Translations under genes and position numbers: made by a program
Assembly (NCBI RefSeq): GCF_002999335.1
Contig: NW_020312130.1
Span: forward strand, 1-64,000
DNA length: 64,000 nt
From: Cyclospora cayetanensis
Taxonomy: Eukaryota; Apicomplexa; Conoidasida; Eucoccidiorida; Eimeriidae
Direction: 5' to 3'
The notes under the pieces: model-generated
What the model was told of the DNA's origin: nothing
What the model saw: only the letters and a program-made list of their open reading frames with translations
Database searches by the model: none
Part shown: in pieces, positions 46,406 to 60,100 of the stretch
How positions within the stretch are numbered: position 1 is the stretch's first letter
Layout of the letters: each line of letters begins with the position of its first letter

Positions 46406-48643
46406 TCACTGTATTTTCTTTGCGTCTTCATTCGTCTCGTCATCGCTTCCATCTTCGCTCCTAATGTCTTCACAGTCTTCCCTGGAACCTTCTGCAAGCG
46501 GCATTGAGGCTCACAGTCAACCAGTACATTGAACACAAATAGGTAGGGAGAACGGTGGGGTACGGTCACTGCCTTGAACGAAGCAAGGGGTAGTGCCATC
46601 CGTTGGACGGGGAAAGGGGTTGGTCGGTTCGGCTTGTACTCACTACGAATGGCGCGAACGAGTCCAATGATCATGCGAATGATGCAGTAGAACCAGTAAA
46701 TGTGCAATACCTACGTGGCGCAACAGGCCGGCAGAATGCCATCCTCCGAATAGAAAATGGAACCTCGCTGGCAAGCTTGACACAAGAAGAGATGAGGGGA
46801 AGCGAGGAATTCTTTCGCACTGCGGTAAAGCTGAATGTGCAAAGGCAGAATGTATTAGCAACACCAAGCCGCATACGAAGACACACCTGAAGGACGACGA
46901 GAAATCCAGGGAGAACGGTTCCACCGGGGATATGCCAGCGGCTATCCACAAAGTCTCGGGTAAATTCTTTGATAAGGGCGGTGTTGAGACACGGCCTCAC
47001 GCAATACAGAGGGTACAGTACTAGCCGAGCTACAAAAAAAACAATTGTAAAAGTAGCAAACGCGATCTCAACTGGGCCCGATTTCACGCGGCTGTAGTGC
47101 AGCATCTTGGAGAGATACAGGAAGAAGTCAGCCATATCGTGGAGTAATAAAACACTCTGCGAAAGGCATCACGTACACAAGGCGCTATATCTATATATGC
47201 ACTGCTATTCCAAACCGCAAAGTGTAAAGGAGTTGGTACGTGGAACACTTTGACACGAAAGAAAGGGCCAATTTCAAAAATGCGTGAGAGCTGAATTTGC
47301 AGAGAAGCTCAGAGTTAGTCCAGCGAAAGACGCCAGGAGTACACTGATATTTTAGCGCTTCGTTGGTAGTTCTGCATGTTTCTTCCATTGCGCTCATTTT
47401 CATACCGTGCCGAGTTTCCAGTAGGAGCAACAGTAGGAAAGACCGACAAGCGTAATCGTGAGCACATGATGAAGAAGGAAGAGTCCAAAGTCCCTCCTTC
47501 TTGTTTCCAAATTCATAAAGACAAGACAAGTTATCCAGAAGGCCAGCTGGCAGAGGTAGTAGTTTCGAGCCGGCACCGAGGGAACGAGCAGAGGCCAGCC
47601 GCCAGATCCTCTAGAAAGCTCCTCTGGCGAAGCCATCCAGTACCTGAAAGCAAAGGCGTGTGCAAGAGAGAAATTAGCTCTGAATGATCATAGCATAAAA
47701 GGTAACGGGAAGTGTCGTTCCTCAACGAGATCTTCAGCCGTAGTCTAATCAACAGCTGCTCACCAACGGCCATCCGGCTGCCCCATATGCAATCGCGGCC
47801 ACCCTGGAACTTCTGGTGTACCGGCTTCCCAATACAGGACGTACAGGCCCCAGAGGCACGCAGTTCCGTGCCACAATGTATACCTGGATACAAATAAAAA
47901 AGCAGGCAATGGAATTACATTATTAACCGGATTGCTCATTTGTATGCAGGTTGTTGGGACAGGGGTTATCGAGTATTACCACACGTTTTCCCCGAATTTG
48001 TGTAGCTTTCCAGGCCGAGTCCAATTATTGGACTTCGCAAGATTCTTTGAGATGCAAGGCAGCTTCTTCAATGGGCCGCTGCTGCATCCGCCGATAACCA
48101 CTCTAATGAACATCAACCCAATGAACGCCTAAGAGACATACATACAGCGGCACCCCCACACATGCAAAGCAGAAATAGCACAACCCAGAGTCTGCCAGCA
48201 ATCACTTCGGCTCTCCCAACAGTGCGGGCCACGCTCAATACCCCAAATACGATCGTAAAATGATCTCACACAATCACACCAGAGACGCTGCGTATCCCGA
48301 GCCTTTATATCTTGCAAAGGGGTCTGATTTAAGAGTACGGAATATCCCAAGACATTGGCGCGCGTCATGCGCGATCCTAGTTGTGTTTTGAGCCTCTGAA
48401 ACCAACGAGAGCAATCAGTGCCTGGTCAAAACACAGCCTAAAAGGGAGAATTATTCAACTTACCACAATGACATATATGGCGTCATCATAAGAAACAGTT
48501 GGATTCAATAGGTATTGTTTCCAAAAAGGGCCTTGTCCGACCTCCTTTAGGTATGAAAGTGTATGGTACACCAGCGTACCATCTTCCATGCGGAAGTTCT
48601 GGAGCTTGGTCTTAACTAAGGCGATCCCTTCCTCTAGTCTCAT
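46406..48643 (-). CDS. Ceramide synthase, LAG1/LASS (TLC domain) family
   Basis: Seven minus-strand exons keep phase: 48464-48643, 47980-48128, 47764-47883, 47406-47643, 46887-47156, 46644-46710, 46406-46491 (369 residues, usual for the family). Features: TM1 spliced from two exons (DDAIYVIV/AFIGLMFIRVVI), KFGENVWYTLWHG, a second TM (GTACLWGLYVLYW), then the TLC core TRRRDFGLFLLHHVLTITLV with the catalytic His pair (about 208-209), VGLSYCCSYW, LLLHDMADFFLYLSKMLHYS, EIAFATFTIVFFVARLVLYP, and a final TM, VLHIYWFYCIIRMIIGLV. The last exon is a very acidic tail (EDCEDIRSEDGSDDETNED), as in many LAG1 proteins. It N-acylates sphingoid bases in the ER. No homeobox-like domain is present. It lies in a repeat-poor segment and lacks low-complexity tracts. 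Confidence 0.93.
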
Positions 48644-51600
48644 TTTGCAGGCCAACGCGCAGAAAGACAAAGCAGTTATTCGTATACGTTTGTCGCGGTT
48701 CTGTCAACCAAATTTGTTCTGCGGTTTCGTTTTTCTGGCGAAAACGCAAATAAGTGTTATTTGAGCGTGACCAACAGTGGCCGTGTCCACCAGTGGGTGA
48801 CAGGAAATCATAAAGTCGCAGGGGAGGACAGAGCAATCCGCCCCCCTATGTTTAGGTATTTGTGTAGACAATAAATAAAACAGGGACAGAGAGGAATTCA
48901 ATAGCCCTCTTCGGGAGAAAAAAAGCGGATGCCACCCAACATTTCCACGGGGCTGGCCTAAATGAGCGCGCTGGTGTGGGCCAGAATTCAGCTGCTTGCT
49001 GGTAGTCGACAACCCCTTTAAATGCTTGCTTGAAGATAACAGGAGGAAATGCAGGTGGAAATGGCCATGGATGCAGATTCAATCCCTAAGACATGTAGCA
49101 CCCACTGCCCACTTATTGAATTGCTGCTGTTGCCAGCTTCTCCCAACATCGGTGGTGGGCTTTACTGTGGCACGTCGACCAGATTAAATTACTGAATTTG
49201 CTTCCTATCTGTTGCGTTGTTTTCATTAAATGGGACAGGGAAAGCACAAATTCATGCTGTTCCACTCGTGCAGCTGTCCCATGGGCACGGCCGACAGCCG
49301 TATCGCACGCACCATGTTCCCAAGTCCTCTCTGCTATTCATGTAGGGCGATTCTGATTATCTAGTCCATTTATTTTGGCTATATAATAGATATGGGACAC
49401 ATATGATAAATATGGGTCACCTCACAGAGCGCGGTATCTCCTCCCTTCCTTCTGCCTGGTGCTTCTCCTCCTCTATGGCGTTCGGGACGGTCAGATTTCT
49501 ACGAAGAGTAGGCCACGATAACACCAGGCAAAAATGTTCTGCCTAATAGCCTCTCCTCACTCTCATCGTGTCTGCTAAAACCTTATACATCGGTGGCATG
49601 AGCAAATGGGGGTTTGCGGAATCAGGGGGATATTTGCTGGAAGCGCAGTTATGTTTTATGCTTGCACGCAGTCTGTGGGCACGATCTGTGTACTGATGGG
49701 CAAAAACTGATGAATCCACACTAGCTGGCGGCTTTTTGCCATTTGATGCTGAAGCCGTAGTGTGTAACGCTCCATCTTTGGTGATTCATAGGGCGACACG
49801 TAGCTCCATGTACAAGGTAAAGTTAGTAGGAAGCTTAGGAATGCTTTTCCGAAAGGCCCTCCTGCTTCTCTCTCCACCTTCCTCAGGCTTCCCATACAAA
49901 TGGAGAGGGACGGACAGCTGCGTGTAGCTGCACATTTGAAGCATTTAGAGCATGCATACCTAGTTGCACAACGCATCTAGCGCACAACATTGCATCTGCC
50001 TGTATTAAGTTGCCGCTACTTCGCAGTAAATGAGAAATATGATCGGCCAAACTACTCAACCAACTCCTTCACTGATTCTTGATTACATATCACTACTGTA
50101 GTGGAAAGGGTCAAAGTATGGCTTTGCTTCCCACAACTTTTCACCCTTCGCAAGAAAGGCCTTGTGTTATGCGAAGTAATACCCAGGCCAACTGAGTGTA
50201 CGAGAACAGAAGGGCTTTCATGCTCTCACCACTCCTGAAGCGGGTAGAAAGGCGGAAACATTGGAGATGAAAAAGGCATATTGGGCATCAACTTGTGAAG
50301 TGAAATCGACGGGGGCAAATACCAACACTAGCCAACTCTGAACAGGGGTCAAAAAGAATACGGCCGCGCCGCCAGAAAAGCTCACGGTCGTGGTTGAGGT
50401 GAACAGTGCGTGTAGGAGGCAAAGCAACGACACTCTCTTCCAGAATAGATATACTAGCTCAAGAATCTGTAAATGAATGCGTACTGGATTGCCCGTTCGT
50501 GAATATTTTGAAAAGGAATGATTACCTCGATATAAAAAGTGCATTGCTGCTTGCGTGTACTCCGAAAGCAATTTGTGATTAGCTGTACACGCTGGAAACG
50601 CTTAGAGGATGCAGCTACGCGCGCCCCTAGCTGCTCCTCCCTTGCCGTACCGGAAATGACAGGTGCCCCCATGAAAGGTTGTGGATCTTTGGAGACACTC
50701 AATCATTCCCTATCGAGTCTTTATTAAGCCAGAAGATGAGCCTCTTCTAACTGGGACCCTAGGTAGAGCCTTACAGTTCAAAGCCCCCGTGGTCTGAGGC
50801 ACCTGTGTCCAAGGTAATCCACTGGCTGTGGGCTGTGACATGCGAAGTTTTACTAAAATAACCATCTAATTTCCACAAAGTTGTATGCTGCGTAAATAAT
50901 CTGACTGTTTCTTAGCGCAGGTGCTGAATAAAACTTCTGGCGATGGAAATTGATGGTGGCACACCGCCTGTCGGACGGCACATGCCGTTCTGCAAGGATA
51001 TGTAAACAAAGTAGCTCCACAGCTGGTAAAAAGGCATCATATGTCAGCCTGCAAAAAATTTAGAGATAAGCCGACAATGTTTTCTTGATCATAGAAGAAT
51101 GACGGCCAAAAGGCTCGGCAAGTACTCAATCTCGTTAGCCGATTAATGATATACCTCGATCGGCCTTCCCCGATGAAGCGAAATGAAGGCTCCTTGAGGC
51201 CTGTTTATGAAAGAAAGAAGCACTTCAAAGCACCCTAATCGTGGAGCCATCTATGTCGAGAAGGTCAGCTATCTGCAGGATCCATACAATTCAACCCTTT
51301 TACAGGTCTGCCTCGTTGGCCGTTGCCGAGATCAGCATACCACCAAGCTGCAGGACGACTTGATATTTTAAAGCAGGAAAATCTGTTAATAGATCAGTAT
51401 ATTAAGAAATATGGAGCTCTGGATTGCGAGAGTCACAATATACACGAACAGCTGGTATATAAGAGATTTATGTTAGGTCTACTTAGAGTATCAGTTCAGG
51501 TGGTCACAGGATAAGCAGTGACATAGCCGTTGAAAGGCCGATCAGCAGGGTTTCAGCAAATGGGGGACTCCTTGAGGATATCTGTCGTAAACTCCAGCCG

Positions 51601-54469
51601 CTCTCTTCTCTGAAGCTTCACCTCTTCTACTAAAATTGCGTGTTTCTCGTGCTTTGACACCCATGCATCCAACGCTATCCACAAGCTCCATCATGGCAAA
51701 AGGCTAAGATGCTAATGCGTTGAGGGGTGCCTGCGGCTGCAAAAAGTAGAGCGGAGAGTCCGCCGGTTTCGCACATTCTGACTTTGCTTCGCGATGTTAT
51801 TTTGGACAAAAGCACTATCGTGCTCTCCTGACCATTGAGGGACTCATGCTACAGTGAAAAAGCTCGGATGGTACCTCTGGTGGCTGGGGATGCCCTCCCC
51901 AGCTAAGCTGTACCCACTGTAATGCCTAGATTGTCAGCAGCTGACGTAACGCAATTCTGCAAATCCGGCCTTTTGTTAAGCCTTCTGGTCTATCAAATAA
52001 TATGTATTGATATGAATATGCACTTTACTGTTGAACTGATAGAGGTGGAGAGTAAGGATAACATTCACGTAGTTATCGCCAGACCCAGAAAAACATGTCC
52101 ATTTCGTCCTTCGCTGCAACATTAGAACAGCTCAAAAAGTTGCATAGTTGCTCTCACATCTTGGCTGAAGCTCCGCGGATCCTTCAAGAGTGTTTATAAT
52201 AGCTATCTAGAGCTCGATGGTGCGTTCTGGCGTGCCTGTACGGGTCGCCTATGCTTAAACATAGTACCAGTGTAAGCACCCCTGAAGCAGGTAGACAGGA
52301 AGAGCACAATCATTCCACACTTTTACATCTTCTGTGACACTGTGCTCATAGTAGCCACTGCGTGCCACAATTCTTTTCCTTGTTCTGGGTTTGTCTATGA
52401 TGCAACAGTGCTATCTTTTACCCGCTGCTCCCCCGCATCCGTGCTCCACATTGAGAAGCCCTCACCAGTTTAAGCCTGGACCTGATGCTCGAAGGTCAGC
52501 GGCAGCTTTACCCGGCCGAACGATCGGACAACAGCGCATCGGTGCACGCAAATGTATGCGCGAAGCTCAAGAGACAAGCACAGTACAGAATAACGGCAAT
52601 CGGTTGTCGGCTTATATTTCAAGCCTGGCGACTGGTACTGGTGAAGCAGCAGGCTTTAAGAGGTGCACAAAAAGGTGACCAGGCAAAGAGGTTTGTCGCC
52701 AGTTGACTATGACCATTTGCCATCCTCTAAAAAATCCATGCTCTCTTGTATTCGATCGATCTCCCTAACGCTGGAGGAATCACAGAGCTATCAATATTAG
52801 CTTCGCCGAAATGTTTTAGGGTTTACCGATTTATCCGCGGATATGGCCACGCAGAGGCAAGGGAATCGCGTCAAGTCGGAGGACCTACCGGGAGGCATAG
52901 AAGTGATGGACTTCACAAATTGAGCGCCGAGGACACGGTAGGGGCAGTGTCTAGAGAACTGTCGCGGGGAGCGACAGCTTCAGTGACTGAAGGGGCAATG
53001 GCGGGTCTTGCTCATGACGATCCAGCTTTTTGGCTTAGTTTAGCTAACAATGCTAGTCACCATTGATGGTGTTACTCGGTTTGTTCTGTGATTTTTCTTC
53101 CCCAGATCATCCTAAGCCAGAAATAGCGACCCTCCTTAAGGAAAAATGCTTGAGAAGTTCTTAGGCACTATCGTGAGAGTCTCTTTAACACTAATTTTTA
53201 TGCGCAGACACGCTTAGGTAAGTTGTCCCTACATTCTTTCTTATGCCCTTTTTGGATCTTGTAAGTTGAGTATGCTGCATACACAAGCTGTATTTGTATT
53301 ACGACACTCGTCTACGAAGAGCGGAGGTCCTGCAGAAGTAGTGGATATTCTCAGTCGCATCAGCGGCACTGAGTCACCACACCGCCGCGGTCGTGTTGGA
53401 TTGACTAGTGTCTGTGTATCTACTCCCTTCGATTTCACCTTACGTTCAAATGCACCCGATCGCTGCCCTCTTTTGCACAGTTTTTATGTTCCTGCCTGCC
53501 TGGGGATTGGCGACACAGCAGGAACTCTTCTGCTATCTTGCGTGAGATTTGTATCGATCGATATGAGCAGAACTGAGAGCGAATGTCTGAAATGGAAGGG
53601 AGGAAGTAGCGGGGTCTGCCACAAACAAGCTTCCTACTACATTAGCAATACTTTTCTATGGGTTATATTCACTTTTTGACTTGTCTCGTTGGACATCTCG
53701 TATTGCAAATTCCTGTTTCCCCGAACCTAGGGGATGCATTGTTTTGTGTGTTTATGCTACATGCTGTGTGACATTAGCTGTGAATACTATCAGTGCTTGG
53801 ATAATGCAACAAGCACACTCTGTTGTCCTCTATTTGGAGAGAACTCTGCGGGGAGAGGAAGAAAGCGGGAGTTATTTCGACAAACACCAAACACCTTTCT
53901 GCCAAGATCATATTGAGTCACGAGTTGCGTGCTTCCGTGAGAAAACCTTGGCCGTATAGTCACATGACGTGTACCACACAACCAGTTTTTAATAGTATTG
54001 AGCTAGTCCCGCTCTGCAGCGCATAGCACGTAGGAAGCGTCAAGCCACACAGTGCATACTTATGTATAACTTCCTGAAGGTAAGTGTCGCATGAACATTT
54101 CACTGTTTTGCTTGGTTCGCCATGCAAGCTGATCTCGCTGCAGACTGCGGACAGATTTGGCCTCGTAAACCACGGAAAAGCCCCAAGCCCCTAGGAATGG
54201 ATAGCGATTGCTGATGAGAGTTCAGTGAAAGGTGTTATGTTCTGAAGTTTAGGATGAATAGCAGGCTTAAGTGCCTACATGTGGGAGTTGACAACATACG
54301 GGGCCGTGGGGGGTTGCGGAGAGCGCTGCCTACAGGGGCTGAAGGTTCGGGGTTAAAAGACTAAAATAAATGGTATGGCTTGGGGTTCTGAATTTTTGTC
54401 TGCAAAAATATGGATGGAGACAATTAAGGAGATTACTAAGCTGCCTCATGTGTGCTTGCTCGTATTGCA
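48644..54469. other. Gene-poor, repeat-poor segment
   Basis: About 5.8 kb with no supported gene. Noted but weak: a minus-strand hydrophobic frame (50218-50571); a plus-strand frame, 51323-51514, with LDILKQENLLIDQYIKKYGA, which looks protein-like but has no ATG-led context; short frames near 52746-53066 and 53266-53679. Base composition is flatter than in the CAG-rich blocks. No RNA gene was recognised. Confidence 0.5.
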
Positions 54470-54540
54470 GCGGCAGCAGCAGCTACTGCTGCAGTGGCTT
54501 CTGCCAGTGCTGCGCCAAGAGCAGCAAAAGAGAGCAGGAG
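54470..54540 (+). CDS. Candidate upstream exon (Ala-rich)
   Basis: Between a TTGCAG acceptor and a GTAAAC donor, one frame encodes an Ala/Ser/Arg-rich stretch (ATAAVASASAAPRAAKESRR). More open pieces follow at about 54.77-54.86, 54.91-55.24 and 55.29-55.50 kb, but I could not decide the frame or joins. They may be 5' exons of eIF2A or a separate upstream gene. Confidence 0.3.
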
Positions 54541-55733
54541 AGGTAAACAGCAATACGAGTCACACTCTGCTTTTTCTGCTTTGTGATTTCCTGATATCTG
54601 GGGGCCTTTCCCCTGGACCCTAAACGCTAAACCATCGCGCGGCGTCTGCAGCGCTGTTGCGGCTCTTTTCTGTCTTGGAGAAGCTCCTGTTGCCTTGGTT
54701 TCGTCTGTTTCTTCATACTTTTCACCTTGTGGCGTCGCATGTTAGTTGGAGAGCAGCCACAGCAACAAATCCGTGGGTGCCTGTACACCTCTCTGCATGC
54801 ACTGCAATAACAGCGGCAATTCGGCTGCTTCTGCTGTTGCGAGCACTGCTGCTTCTAAGGTAGCAGAGAGAACTCCGGGGCCCCCTAGTGTAACCCTCTG
54901 CAGTGTTTCCCATTGCATTCCACCGTCGTCCGAGGCGTTCTAGCGCCGCTCTTGCTCGCCACAGCGGACGCCATAGCAGCAGAAGTTTTAGGAGCAGCAG
55001 CAACAGCTGCTGCTGCAAAATGCCATAGACCTCTGTTCTTTACCCTTGGTGCGCCTGTGGCTCTCGAACGGCGTTCACGGCTCGACTGCCTCCAGAGGCC
55101 TTCGTCTCGGCGTCTTGCTGCCCAGTCTACTCGTTGTATGTTCACCTGCCTCTCAGTCCTTCCTCGTCTGCACTCCGCTGAGGCTCTTCGCAGCAGCAGT
55201 TGTAGGCGCCGCAGCTTTAGAACACAGTCAGCGCTCCATTAGGAGTTCTTGCGAAGCCTCCACATCCAGAGTTTGCCAACTGTGCTCAGCCTAACGGTGG
55301 TCGCAGCTCAAAGCCACCCTTTCGGCCCGCTGTAATACTTCTGCCACAGAGCGTACGGATGCATCGAAGCCATCTGCAGCAAAATCTACAGCTCCTGAGG
55401 CGTCCTCTTCACGTGTCTGTGCCTCGTTCCGCTGCAGCGCCTTGCCTAGCGACTGGTGCCACGTCTTTTCCCCCTGCCGTGTGCGCTGTATGTACACTTG
55501 AGCAGCAAGCTGGCTTTTAGCGGCGCGTTACTGTTCGCCGCATACTTGGGTTTACGCCAGGAAAAGACAGCAGCAGCTGTTTGCATCTTCTGCGAAACAC
55601 TGTAAGAAGAGACCCCCTGGGGAGGCAGCAGCCTTAGCAACACCAGCGCAAAAAGCCCAACGCGGCAGTTTAAGACAGAGCGGCAGCCTCAGCCGCCTCA
55701 CCTTGCACAGCAGGCACAAGACGCAAGTGCACC

Positions 55734-57138
55734 TGAAACTGCGTTGCAAGCTGCACGCAGTCTGGCAACTGCAGCGCAAGAAATACGTTTCTCTGGCATC
55801 CACTGCAATACGCAGCACCCTTACAGACAGAGCTGCCGACCAGCAGATCTGCGCGAGGAGGAGGATTACTACCTGCAGACGAGCCGCCCGTGTCGTTTAA
55901 CACCGCTCTTGACGTTTTCCTGGATTTAACTGCAGCAGAGATAGCAGCAGCAGCAGCTGCTGCCTCACTGCCCCTTTCCCCTCTGCCTTCCCATCTACCG
56001 CGTTTGGCAATGAGCGACATCAGAGCAGGGGCAGCAGGCAGCGCAGACGCTCACCCTGCAGGAGCAGCAGCGCCGACAGCTGACTGCACAGCAGCAACGA
56101 ATATGGCGATAAACTTTGCAGGCGACGACCCGCTGATGTCTCCCGCCTGCGAAACCGTCTCAGCTGTTGCAGAAATCGAGCAGACAGCAGCCATCGCAGC
56201 AGCAGCCGCAGCAGCAGCCGCAGCAGTGCCCCCGCAGCCGCAGGTGCTTCGCACGGAAGCAGGCTGTTGCTTGCTGTGTCGTGAGAAGAAGGGGCTTACA
56301 GTTCTGCAGCTGCTCAGGGTACACCTGTCTTCGGAGGTTCCGGAAGAAGGAGGAGACAGCAGTGCCTCAGTCGAGGTCGCTGCCACGCGATCGGTGACTG
56401 GCGAACCACAGGATAGTGCTACGGGAAGCGCAACTGAGGCGGCAGCGTGCAGCAACGCTTACAGCAGCATGAATGGCGACTTCTCGGTGCAGCAGCAGCA
56501 GCAGCAGCCTCTGCAAACTGTTTTAATGCCATTGTTGTTCGTTCCGGGAGCAACAAAGGAGGCGTCGTGGTCTCCGTGCGGTCGAAGACTGGCTGTGGTG
56601 ACTTCGGCTGGAGGACTGTTGCTGCTGGAGCATCCGACGTGGAGTGTGACTCCCCAGGTGCAACTGCAAGCTGCGCAGCAGCTGCTGCGCGCGGAGTGGC
56701 TGCTGAAGCAGGAGCGAGGGGAGTCGAAGGGTTCTGCAGCAGCGGCAGCCGCCGCTGCTGCAATTGCAGGTGCAACAATCGCCGCTGCCCCCACTGCAGC
56801 GCAAGCTGCGGCTGCAGCACTTCGGGAGGAGGTTCTGCAGCTGGTTACTGCCGAGCTGCAGCAGGAGCTCGTGTCTGCACCCCTGAAGCCAGAAATCGTG
56901 CCTCAGGATCAACACGCGCAGCTTGAAGACTACCAGCAGCAGCCCGTGCAAGTGGATCCCCAGGCTCAGGTGAAGGCGCTCCACTGGTCGCCTCTCGGAA
57001 CTTATTTGGTAGCAAATATCCAGCCAGACGTGCGTTCCCAGCTGATGCAGCAGCGAGGCAGCAGCAACAACAGCACAGAAGGCGGCGTCAGCGGAGGCAC
57101 TGAGGCCACTACCAACAAACCCGAAGTTACACCCCCTC

Positions 57139-57183
<45 letters not shown>

Positions 57184-60100
57184 CCTCCGCAACACCGGGG
57201 GCAGCTGCTGTCTCCGAGCACAACGTATTTGTGTGGGAAGTCTCGACGCGCAGCGTCATGGTCTCATTGCAGCAGAAGAGGCTTGTCTGGCCCCTCCTAC
57301 AATGGAGGGATGATGAAGCCTTTTGCTGCATGCAGAGTCGACCGCATTTGCTGGTAAGTGTTCCGCCTTTTCCCCCTCCCCACGCAGATACACTCACACA
57401 GATAGATAAACAAACACACGGATAGATAAACAAACACGCACACATGCACACATACATACATACATACTTATTCCGCATACATTTTCTTTTGTGAGCCTCT
57501 CTTGCTCGCTCATTGTATTGTCACGCTCCCGATACGCTCCGGCTTCGATTTCTCTGCCATACCTCTGGCCATGCACGCGCTGGCGTGCTGCAGTCGCTTT
57601 CCTTCTTGTGCTGCCTCGCCTGGTGACGCACATGCTCCCCCCGCCCCTCCCTCTGCTCCCGCAAGCGTTTGTTATTTCTCCGGCTTTTTGAGGGCAGATT
57701 TGCTGCCCCTCTCTGCGTCCTGTTGCCTCTTTGGCTTCCCGTCTTTGCTCGTGCATCTGTCTCTCCCTCTCTCTCGCTGCTTATAGCTTTACGTGAGAGT
57801 GAAAAGGTTTGAGCTGGGCCCGACTGGGCTGTACTTGGTACGCATACGTATATGCCTGGCTGCAGCTGCAGCTGCAGCTGCAAGCTGTATACCAGGTGTG
57901 CAGCTTGGCGTCTTGCGAGAGATGAAGGCTGCATGCTGCGGTGTGGGGGCCCTCGCAGGTGTATCCTGGTAACGACCTGAGACGCCTTCTCCTCCGCGTG
58001 TTTGTGCGGCGTCTGAAAACCTTTGAGGTGTGCCCGGCTTTGCAGCTTCAGCAGCAGGAGGAGCAGCAAGCGCAGCAGCAGCAGCAGCGATTGTGCATTG
58101 CCTGTTTCTCCTTTGGAGCCACCCAGCAGCAGCAGCAGGCGGCTGCTTCCCCGCCGTCCTTCTCGGTTATTGAAATTCCCAACGTTGCAGCGGCTGCCTC
58201 GTTCTCTGCATGCGCAGTAGCCGCTGCGAAGGAAAACGGAGAGGACGTGGAGGCGGCTGCTTGCTTCGAACCAGCACCGAATCCTCAGCAGCAGCTTCTG
58301 GACGTGCTGCAGGAGCAGCTGCAGAAGTGCGTGGACTCTGCGGGGGGGGGTGGTAATAGTGGCGGAGCTGGAGGGAGTGGCGGAGCTGGAGGGAGTGGCG
58401 GAGCTGGAGGGAGTGGCGGAGCTGGAGGGAGTGGTGGAGCTGGAGGGAGTGGCGGAGCTGGAGGGAGCGTCGGTAGCAGAGGTGCTGGGAGTGCAGGTGG
58501 GGGGAGTGGTGCAGCAGCTGGGGAGGGGGCTTCGGAGGCAGCAGCAGCAGCAGCAGCAGCAGCAGCTACTGCTGCTGCTGCTGCTTCAGTGCCTGCCGCT
58601 CGGGCTGCTGCTGCTGTGTCTGCGGCAACAGCAGTCGAAGCCTTGGCAGCCTATGAAAAGTCGCTGGTACGGCTGCTAGCGTGGCAAATTCTGCCATCTG
58701 CGGATTCTACGGATTTCCAGTGGAGTCCGTCGGGCGCAGCGCTGCTCGTTGTCGCCAACACCACAGTGGATGCAACAGGTATTTTTCTTTGCTCTTCTTT
58801 GCCTTGCCGAGCGTTCCTTCTTTGGAAAAGCCGCTTTGTCTTTTGAAGTGTGGCGTCCTCCGCCCTCCCTGGAACGTCTGTTTGTCTACTTGTCTGTAGC
58901 AGTGCGTGCCTTCGCTGCATTGCACGCGTGTTTGCTCCGCATTTTCAACGCCTTTGTGTTTTGCATCGTTGCCTTTTCCCGCCGCATCGCCTGCGCATGT
59001 GCACGCTCATGTATCCTCCCTTCTTGGCTGCAAGGAGGGCTTGAGCCGCCGCTTCTCCCTGCTGCTGCGTCTTTCCGCGTTGCTGTAGGGGAAAATTATG
59101 GAGGCGTGGGAGACTGCTGGGCAGTGTCTCTGGGACCGCCGCAGCATCCCCAAGCAATCTCCGCGCTGCAGCACTTACAGCGGCTCGCTCTCCAGCAGCA
59201 GCAGCAACAGCAGCAGCCACAAGAGGAGTCTCGGTTGTCGCTATACTGCTGCGTGCGGCGCATCAGCAAGAAGGTCGTGCAGGATGTCAAGTGGAGCCCT
59301 ACAAGGGACGAATTTGTCCTTATTGAAGGAAAATCTCCGAGCGGTAAGCCGTCACCTTTGGGCTTTTCAAGGCGCACGAGGGAGTTTTGTTTTGCTGATC
59401 TGTTGTTGTGGGCCGTGTGGTGTCTCCTGGGGCACACACACACACACACACACACGTATCTCTCTCGCTGTTGCCACGTGGGCGGTAGCTCTTATAAGGC
59501 GAGGGAGGATTCGAGCCAGCTGATTGGAGATGCTATCCTGGTGGACGGTTCGATGCATGGGGCGTGTTTCGCCGCGCGCTTTGACAAGTCCATGGCTGTG
59601 TGGGGGTGTATGCAAGAAAACACACATCTGTCTATGACCTTCGGCATGCAAGAATGCATGCACATATTGGACACGCTTTGTGTCAGAAGGCGGGGCAGAA
59701 GACGCGCAACATCTCGCCACATTTCCTGTATGTTTGTGTGTGTGTCTGTCTGCTCTGCTGTCGCAGACATTGTACTGTTGGATCGCCAAGGACGCACGCA
59801 GTTTGTATTTCCGCGCCGCTACCGCAACTTTGTGTCCTTCTGTCCGTTCGGGCAGATGGCAGTAATTGCTGGCTTTGGGAATTTAGCCGGTACGACACGT
59901 CTCCCATTTCTCGTGCTTCTCTCAAGTGTATCTCACGGAAGGGGTGCCTGCCTTTTTCTCTTCACTTGAGAGGGAAGGAAGAGCAGGAAGGAAGGAAGAA
60001 GGAAAGGGTTGATTGTTGTCTTTGTGCCTTGTCCTCGATCATCTGATGCCTGGGATGTTTTAGAATCTTTCGCATCGGAAACCTCTGTTGCCTGTTGCGT

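Noticed and set aside
50218..50571. Hydrophobic minus-strand ORF near the ceramide synthase gene
   Set aside because: Checked as a possible duplicated TLC fragment; lacks the His pair and other TLC motifs.
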